DNA of 9,204 bases from Oscillospiraceae bacterium (lineage in GTDB: Bacteria > Bacillota_A > Clostridia > Oscillospirales > CAG-272): contig SVRU01000090.1 in NCBI GenBank assembly GCA_015064665.1, positions 1-9,204 of the forward strand, given 5' to 3'. Of the stretch, positions 5,083 through 9,204 are shown piece after piece (the stretch's first letter is position 1; each line of letters begins with the position of its first letter). Under the pieces are notes generated by a model, which worked only from the letters and a program-made list of their open reading frames with translations, ran no database searches and had not been told where the DNA came from. Made by a program: the position numbers and the translations under genes.

Positions 5083-7629
5083 TTATCTCATTGAAGGACG
5101 GAGAATAAAGTAGTAGTGATACGCAGACATCATTCTCATAAGTCTTGTCGATGCCGAATAGGTATCGTAATCAAGCTTTACAACCGAGAGATTTACCAGA
5201 ATGCCGTCGCCAATATACATAAACATTCTTTCGCCGCTTGAAAATTTAACGACTATAACGTCGCCGACGGAAAGAGCCTGCTCACGCGGCAATCTTGAAC
5301 GGTCGGAGTTGATTTTTTCGGATGAGCTGTAACGCAAGGGAGTGAAAACCCGTCTTCCGCCGTACATTCCGTGTATGAGCATGTCGGAAAATTCGCTTTC
5401 CTCATTAAGCTTCCATACCGTGCCGCCGTTTTCAACCCCCTCGGTGATTCCCGTCATCATAGACGCTCTAAGGTCGGAATCGGATATCGGCTCACCGTTT
5501 TCGTCGGCAAAAGGCGCATCAAGTCCCGCTTCCCTGTATATTGCGTTTACAAGCTCGGCACCGACGATATTATCGGAGTTATTCTCTCTAAACTTGTTAA
5601 CCGCCGCCTTTATCGCCGCCTCCTCTGCTTCGGTAAGGGTGGTGGCAATGCGAACCGCAGGACAGGTGTGGAGAACTCCGCCGACCATGCTTTCGCCGCT
5701 TTCGATAAGAGAGCCGCTCTCGCCGATTGCCGTAACCGTGTATGAGATATCCTTGGTTTCGCCCGCCGCGACGGTTACAACCCACGTGAGCTTATCACCC
5801 GACAGGGTTGCTCCTCCGTCAGACTTCAAAACCGAGTTTGACGGTATAAGCTCGGTCACGGTAAGCGTCTTTTCGGTTTTGCCGACGTTCTTTATTCTGA
5901 AGGTAAAGGTCACGTCATCGCCTACGTTCACCGTTTTTCCCTCGGGGGCTGACGAAAGCTTTTCAGACAGTACGTCTCCAAGATTTTCCATACGGAGCCG
6001 AGTATTCTCGGGAATCGTTCCCTCGTATTTGTCGAGAGGTCTGACGATGCACAAACGCGTTACGTATCTGTCGTCTCTGAATATATAATTCGTTGCGGTC
6101 GGCTCAAAAAGATAACCGACGATATTCATATATCTTATCGTAGGCTCGTAGGTTTCGGAATCCTTGTTATAGTTAAAGCTGCTACCGCTGCTGTGAATAA
6201 CGGTATCGTTGCCGACGTACATCATAACGTGCCCGTTGCCGTTGTTTCTTCGAACGACGATAAGGTCGCCGACCTCAAGCTCCTCAAGAAATGCTTTTTC
6301 AACCGCCGCGCGCGTTTCTTCATCAACGTTCATACCGGGAACGTACTGATAAGGATACATCAAAACGCCCGCTGCGCCCCCGTTTGCATAATGACTTGCA
6401 AGCTGTGCGGTAGTGTAAAGAGATCCGAGATCGTATCCGAGTGCGTTGCGGTATAGTTCGTAAGTAAACGCGGCGCAATTCACATAACCCCATTTTTCCG
6501 ACGTGTAGTCCTCGGGATTATAGCTGCCTATCTGCCAGCGGAATTCACCCCTGTCGTTTACCGACTCGTATGACGCTGACATTCTCGTATCATCGTACTG
6601 AAGTCTGTAGCCGCGAAGATAATACGCCTTTGCGGTTGCCAAAAGAGCCTTCTGCGCATCGGTAAGCTCCCCGTCGGAATTGTCAACACTCTCGTAATGA
6701 TATAAGGTTTTCATTGAAATCGAGGGACGAAGCGCCGCATAGGCAGACGAGAACGAAATCTCCGCAAGAGCTTGCTCGGCGTCTACGGTCTGACATATGT
6801 CGGAAACCAACAACAAATTGATTCCGTCAAATACGTAGAGTGAAGCTTCGGATTTATTCCTTGAGATAATTATATCTCCTACGATAAGTCCGCTTAAGGA
6901 TATCTCCGCACTCTCGCCCTTAAAATTCGCACCCTCGGGTATCTCGACGTCGGCTCCGCCGTAAAAGGTCGGAATAACCATATCACGATAATTTTTTCCG
7001 ACTTCGCCTTCAAATTCAAAAATACCGTCAATTACATCGATCGGCAAGCCGCTAAGGGCAGGTGTTTTTGAAAAGGCAACGCTATACATGCTTTTGATTT
7101 GGGTTATAGGATCGACCTCTTCACTGTACGTGATAACGGTTATTCCAAGAGCAAGCCTTTCTCTGTCTGCAGAGTTAAGCGTCGTAGCTACGTATATCGG
7201 ATTGCAGGAAGCCTCTTTTTTGCCGACGACGGCATTAGGCGCTGAAATTATTCCGCCGTCAAGAAGACTTGCATCGTTCTTTACTTTTACGGTATAGGAG
7301 CAAAGCGCTCGCTCTCCTGCCGGGACCTCAGCAGTCCAGCTTAAAGAGCCGTTATTACACGTTACCTCACCCGAAACAAACGACGTGTTTTCGGGAATTT
7401 TATCCTTGACTGTAAGCTTGCGCGCTTTATCGCCGCTGTTTGAAAGAATCAAGGTATAGGTAATCTCATCTCCCGGCGATACGGTTATCGCCGCGTTACG
7501 CGATGATGTTTTTTCAAGACTTATGTTATTCATTTTTTGCTTACCTCCTATTAACAAAAATACAGCTAAAACCGACGCAAGCGTTACTGCCGCCAAGGCA
7601 ATAAAAATAATTTTTTTCTTATTCAACAC
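5083..7629 (-). CDS. Membrane-anchored DUF11 / NlpC-P60 cell-wall protein with one active and two degenerate units
   Basis: From GTG at 7629 the product is 848 residues. An N-terminal K-K-K followed by a hydrophobic segment (about 7-28) is a signal anchor, placing the rest outside. Then come: DUF11-like beta-domain 1 (about 46-130, with P-G-D-E-I-T-Y-T-L); NlpC/P60-like unit 1 (about 150-310), without Cys or His but with V-G-D-I-I-I at 250 and L-R-P-S at 300; a central NlpC/P60 domain (about 370-550) with C385 in N-C-A-A-F, V-G-D-L-I-V at 453, H467 in G-H-V-M-M-Y-V-G, and H479, the C-H-(12)-H triad of murein peptidases; DUF11 domain 2 (about 562-650); unit 3 (about 680-848) with V-G-D-V-I-V at 788, M-Y-I-G-D-G and a terminal L-R-P-S, again without catalytic residues. 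Likely role: cutting peptidoglycan stem peptides, with the dead units as binding or structural modules. The frame continues upstream to an ATG at 7872, but that would overlap the neighbouring gene and cross its terminator and this gene's promoter. A TTG at 7626 is an equally possible start. Confidence 0.85.
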   Translation of the reverse strand: MLNKKKIIFIALAAVTLASVLAVFLLIGGKQKMNNISLEKTSSRNAAITVSPGDEITYTLILSNSGDKARKLTVKDKIPENTSFVSGEVTCNNGSLSWTAEVPAGERALCSYTVKVKNDASLLDGGIISAPNAVVGKKEASCNPIYVATTLNSADRERLALGITVITYSEEVDPITQIKSMYSVAFSKTPALSGLPIDVIDGIFEFEGEVGKNYRDMVIPTFYGGADVEIPEGANFKGESAEISLSGLIVGDIIISRNKSEASLYVFDGINLLLVSDICQTVDAEQALAEISFSSAYAALRPSISMKTLYHYESVDNSDGELTDAQKALLATAKAYYLRGYRLQYDDTRMSASYESVNDRGEFRWQIGSYNPEDYTSEKWGYVNCAAFTYELYRNALGYDLGSLYTTAQLASHYANGGAAGVLMYPYQYVPGMNVDEETRAAVEKAFLEELEVGDLIVVRRNNGNGHVMMYVGNDTVIHSSGSSFNYNKDSETYEPTIRYMNIVGYLFEPTATNYIFRDDRYVTRLCIVRPLDKYEGTIPENTRLRMENLGDVLSEKLSSAPEGKTVNVGDDVTFTFRIKNVGKTEKTLTVTELIPSNSVLKSDGGATLSGDKLTWVVTVAAGETKDISYTVTAIGESGSLIESGESMVGGVLHTCPAVRIATTLTEAEEAAIKAAVNKFRENNSDNIVGAELVNAIYREAGLDAPFADENGEPISDSDLRASMMTGITEGVENGGTVWKLNEESEFSDMLIHGMYGGRRVFTPLRYSSSEKINSDRSRLPREQALSVGDVIVVKFSSGERMFMYIGDGILVNLSVVKLDYDTYSASTRLMRMMSAYHYYFILRPSMR

Positions 7630-7634
7630 GTCTT

Positions 7635-7640
7635 TCCTCT
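7635..7640 (-). promoter_or_regulatory. Ribosome binding site deciding the NlpC/P60 start
   Basis: AGAGGA lies 5 bases before GTG (7627-7629) and 8 bases before TTG (7624-7626). Both give products starting (M)(L)-N-K-K-K followed by the membrane segment. No comparable site precedes the upstream ATG at 7872. This supports a non-ATG start. Confidence 0.65.
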
Positions 7641-7686
7641 CTTTTTTGTTATTTCGGTCTGTAATCACAAAACGCGATATAGTTTC

Positions 7687-7695
7687 ATTATAACA
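7687..7695 (-). promoter_or_regulatory. Extended -10 promoter for the NlpC/P60 gene
   Basis: TGTTATAAT on the minus strand is a perfect extended -10 (TGnTATAAT). No good -35 lies 16-18 bases upstream, which extended -10 promoters can do without. The predicted start near 7680 is downstream of the trhA-like terminator and gives a leader of about 50 bases. Confidence 0.6.
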
Positions 7696-7754
7696 TTCTT
7701 TTACCGCATGTTCGTGCCAATAATTGCCTGTTTTGTGCCAAATTTCAACGTAAA

Positions 7755-7788
7755 AACCGAAGTCAACTCTTTTTGAGAGACCTCGGTT
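7755..7788 (-). terminator. Terminator of the TrhA/HlyIII gene
   Basis: A 10-bp stem with one G-U pair (7779-7788 with 7755-7764 on the minus strand) has a short inner CTC/GAG extension and is followed by a T run of TTT directly after the stem's own TT. It starts 18 bases after the stop codon at 7806. Confidence 0.8.
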
Positions 7789-7805
7789 ACCGTATTTTAT
7801 ATATT

Positions 7806-8525
7806 TTAGAAGCAATAAAAATACACCATTACATAGTGCATAACGCTTCCTCCAAGAACGAAAAGATGCCATATGATATGCATATTTGGAATATTCTTCA
7901 TCTTATAAAAAGCGACGCCCACCGTGTAAAGAATTCCGCCAAGCACAAGAAATCCGATTCCGCGCAGACCGATAGCGTTATAGAAAGGATAGAGAGCCAC
8001 GACGATAGTCCAGCCCGTGAGAAGATAGAGAATTTGACTTACCTTATAAAAACGTTCAACGCTGATTACGTTCAAAACAAAACCAAAAATACAGCATGAT
8101 GCAACGATACCGAAAACGGTAAAACCAACAGGACCGCGCATGGATACAAGACAAGCAGGTGTATAAGTTCCCAAAATAAGAAAGAATATCGTTGAGTGGT
8201 CACATTTCATAAAGAAATCACGGACACGGCTTGGTTTATAATCACCGTAAACCGAACAAGATGCGTGATACGCGCAGGATGCAGAATAAAGAACAATCAT
8301 AGAGATTCCATAAACAGAAGCAGAAAGCACAGAGAGAAATCCTAACCCCGAGGTCTTTAACAAGAGCAGTACTAAAGCAAGCACACTGAGCCCAGCGCCT
8401 ATACCGTGAGTTACCGCGTGTGTTACTTCCTCGTATTTAAAGTATTCTCTTTCGGGTATATCGACCTTTTCTTTACCGAAGCTGTTTTTAAATCCGTGCA
8501 GCATTGTTTTTTTGACGTTTTCCAT
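7806..8525 (-). CDS. trhA: TrhA/HlyIII (PAQR) family integral membrane protein
   Basis: A 239-residue seven-helix membrane protein of the hemolysin III/PAQR superfamily. The signature elements are E-V-T-H-A-V-T-H-G-I-G (33-43), S-A-S-C-A-Y-H (81-87), K-C-D-H-S-T-I-F-F-L-I-L-G-T-Y-T-P (107-123), and the last-helix M-H-I-I-W-H-L-F-V-L-G-G-S-V-M-H (215-230). H87, H216 and H220 match the three zinc-ligand histidines of adiponectin receptors; D109 belongs to the conserved D-H pair. Bacterial members are linked to membrane-lipid or fluidity homeostasis; the hemolysin name comes from heterologous lysis and is not strong evidence of a toxin. The polar N-terminal extension of about 30 residues is slightly longer than usual. 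The ATG is supported by AGGGGG (8534-8539) 8 bases upstream, and the gene is monocistronic with its own promoter and terminator. Confidence 0.93.
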   Translation of the reverse strand: MENVKKTMLHGFKNSFGKEKVDIPEREYFKYEEVTHAVTHGIGAGLSVLALVLLLLKTSGLGFLSVLSASVYGISMIVLYSASCAYHASCSVYGDYKPSRVRDFFMKCDHSTIFFLILGTYTPACLVSMRGPVGFTVFGIVASCCIFGFVLNVISVERFYKVSQILYLLTGWTIVVALYPFYNAIGLRGIGFLVLGGILYTVGVAFYKMKNIPNMHIIWHLFVLGGSVMHYVMVYFYCF

Positions 8526-8570
8526 ATTTTATTCCCCCTGCGGCTCTTGCCGAATTTGATTTACAACTCA

Positions 8571-8599
8571 ATTATATTGTTCAAATGCGTAAAAGTCAA
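8571..8599 (-). promoter_or_regulatory. Promoter for the TrhA/HlyIII gene
   Basis: TTGACT (8594-8599) and TATAAT (8571-8576) are exactly 17 bases apart on the minus strand, a near-consensus housekeeping promoter. Its predicted start near 8564 gives a leader of about 40 bases. Confidence 0.85.
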
Positions 8600-8836
8600 T
8601 CTAATTATTACATCGTCTGCTCTATGCTTAAAATGCCTTTGGTAGAACGGCAAAACCAAACTCTACTTCACAAAAAAACTACTCTACCAGCAGTAGCTTA
8701 TTACTATTTTTGACAACAATCATTTACTTTTTTCACCCGCAGATAAAAAAGAACGGTGAAAAGGGGCGATGTTCTTAGCGGAGAAATCACGAATCGGTTT
8801 TTTCTATGGTACGGATTTGCTCTGAAGCAAACAAAT
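8600..8836. other. Intergenic DNA without a recognised gene; two inverted repeats
   Basis: No supported gene or RNA family is seen. TGGTAGA (8640-8646) pairs with TCTACCA (8683-8689). TTTTCACC (8730-8737) pairs with GGTGAAAA (8755-8762) around a 17-base loop; neither has a clear following U-tract. A minus-strand frame of about 40 codons ends at 8704 but has no start codon or ribosome binding site. Confidence 0.4.
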
Positions 8837-8877
8837 AACACACGCCGACAGTTTTTTTAGGTCTGTCGGCGTGTGTT
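8837..8877. terminator. Strong 15-bp terminator hairpin, likely bidirectional
   Basis: A perfect 15-bp stem (8837-8851 with 8863-8877, loop 11, GC-rich core CGCCGACAG). It begins 4 bases after the stop of the minus-strand gene at the right edge, so it serves that gene; the minus side continues ATTTGTTTG. The plus side has the better T-rich tail (TGTTTTATTTTTC), so it should also stop plus-strand readthrough. Confidence 0.85.
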
Positions 8878-8880
8878 GTT

Positions 8881-9195
8881 TTATTTTTCTTGAATGTAAT
8901 TAGAATACACCACCGTGTGTGGCATATTCTCTCCATCATTTTTAAAAATTCGCCATTGTTCGCAATCTTCTACATAATGAGGAAATCCATTGGAAATAAA
9001 TATTTGCAATTGTATGTCATTTTCCAACCATATAAACAAATCGTTACTATTCGTAAGTTCTGTTTTAATTACCTTGTTATTTATGATCAGATTTTTATGC
9101 AAAGATAAATTATACCATTCATCATTGTTTTTATCATCTACCTCATCCCAATTTTGATAATCCAAAGTCGTCAGCAAAATCTGATTTTTGTGCAT
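8881..9195 (-). CDS. AT-rich hypothetical protein, possibly truncated by the window edge
   Basis: The frame runs from an ATG at 9193-9195 to a stop at 8881-8883 (104 residues), directly followed by a strong terminator. No signal peptide or membrane helix is visible. The composition is acidic and rich in N, D, W and Y, with a C-terminal block E-Q-W-R-I-F (about 79-84) and P-H-T-V-V (about 91-95) that looks like beta-strands of a small soluble protein. I do not recognise the family; size and style would suit an immunity-type or other small accessory protein, but this is only a guess. The nine bases upstream of the ATG stay in frame and contain no ribosome binding site, so the true start may lie outside the window. 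Its base composition is visibly more AT-rich than the central genes. Confidence 0.65.
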   Translation of the reverse strand: MHKNQILLTTLDYQNWDEVDDKNNDEWYNLSLHKNLIINNKVIKTELTNSNDLFIWLENDIQLQIFISNGFPHYVEDCEQWRIFKNDGENMPHTVVYSNYIQEK

Positions 9196-9204
9196 AATTC
9201 TTGT

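Noticed and set aside
5342..6088. A 248-codon plus-strand frame antisense to the NlpC/P60 gene
   Set aside because: It is low-complexity serine/proline/valine-rich, mirrors the codon bias of the minus-strand gene and lacks domain motifs.
7630..7872. N-terminal extension of the NlpC/P60 protein to an ATG at 7872
   Set aside because: It would overlap the TrhA-like gene by 67 bases and translate through a terminator and a promoter; the signal-anchor start with a ribosome binding site at 7629/7626 is far better.
7806..8525. Hemolysin III as a true pore-forming toxin
   Set aside because: The family is the PAQR/TrhA membrane-homeostasis type with conserved zinc-ligand histidines; lytic activity reported for one member does not show a toxin role here.
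8704..8836. Minus-strand open frame of about 40 codons
   Set aside because: No start codon or ribosome binding site, and it runs out of the terminator hairpin; probably chance or a decayed remnant.

Overview
The window looks like chromosome of a Gram-positive Clostridia-type bacterium (Oscillospiraceae/Lachnospiraceae-like; placement is inference). The grounds are strong AGGAGG-type ribosome binding sites, sigma-A-like promoters with 16-17 base spacers, hairpin terminators, and the gene families present (DUF2812, TrhA/HlyIII, a P2A calcium/manganese-type ATPase behind a yybP-ykoY leader, a DUF11-NlpC/P60 cell-wall protein). The central genes have moderate GC, while the two genes cut off at the window ends are visibly AT-richer, as accessory genes often are.

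Layout: (1) 1-473, minus: 5' part of a DUF2812-type membrane protein with its own promoter. (2) 474-766: that promoter plus hairpins, no gene. (3) 767-3454, minus: an 895-residue P2A ATPase. (4) 3455-3792: a divergent control region. Its minus strand carries a consensus promoter, a manganese-sensing yybP-ykoY riboswitch and a terminator that overlaps the riboswitch closing stem, all feeding the ATPase. Its plus strand carries a promoter for the next gene. (5) 3793-5013, plus: a 406-residue cytosolic protein with repeated D-x-x-G-G-F-like motifs, probably an alpha/alpha-toroid fold, function unknown. (6) 5021-5080: hairpins between convergent genes. (7) 5083-7629, minus: a large membrane-anchored protein with two DUF11 beta-domains and three NlpC/P60-like units, of which only the middle one keeps a Cys-His-His triad. 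(8) 7806-8525, minus: a TrhA/HlyIII (PAQR) membrane protein with a clear promoter and terminator. (9) 8526-8836: promoter plus unexplained intergenic DNA. (10) 8837-8877: a strong terminator. (11) 8881 to the right edge, minus: an AT-rich orphan gene.

The genes do not form one operon; nearly every one has its own promoter or terminator. The best supported regulatory story is metal homeostasis: the leader is built so that bound Mn2+ should hold the aptamer P1 stem closed, block the terminator and switch on an efflux ATPase. The strongest structural oddity is the cell-wall protein with one apparently active and two degenerate hydrolase-like units. I see no CRISPR array, transposase, tRNA or rRNA.
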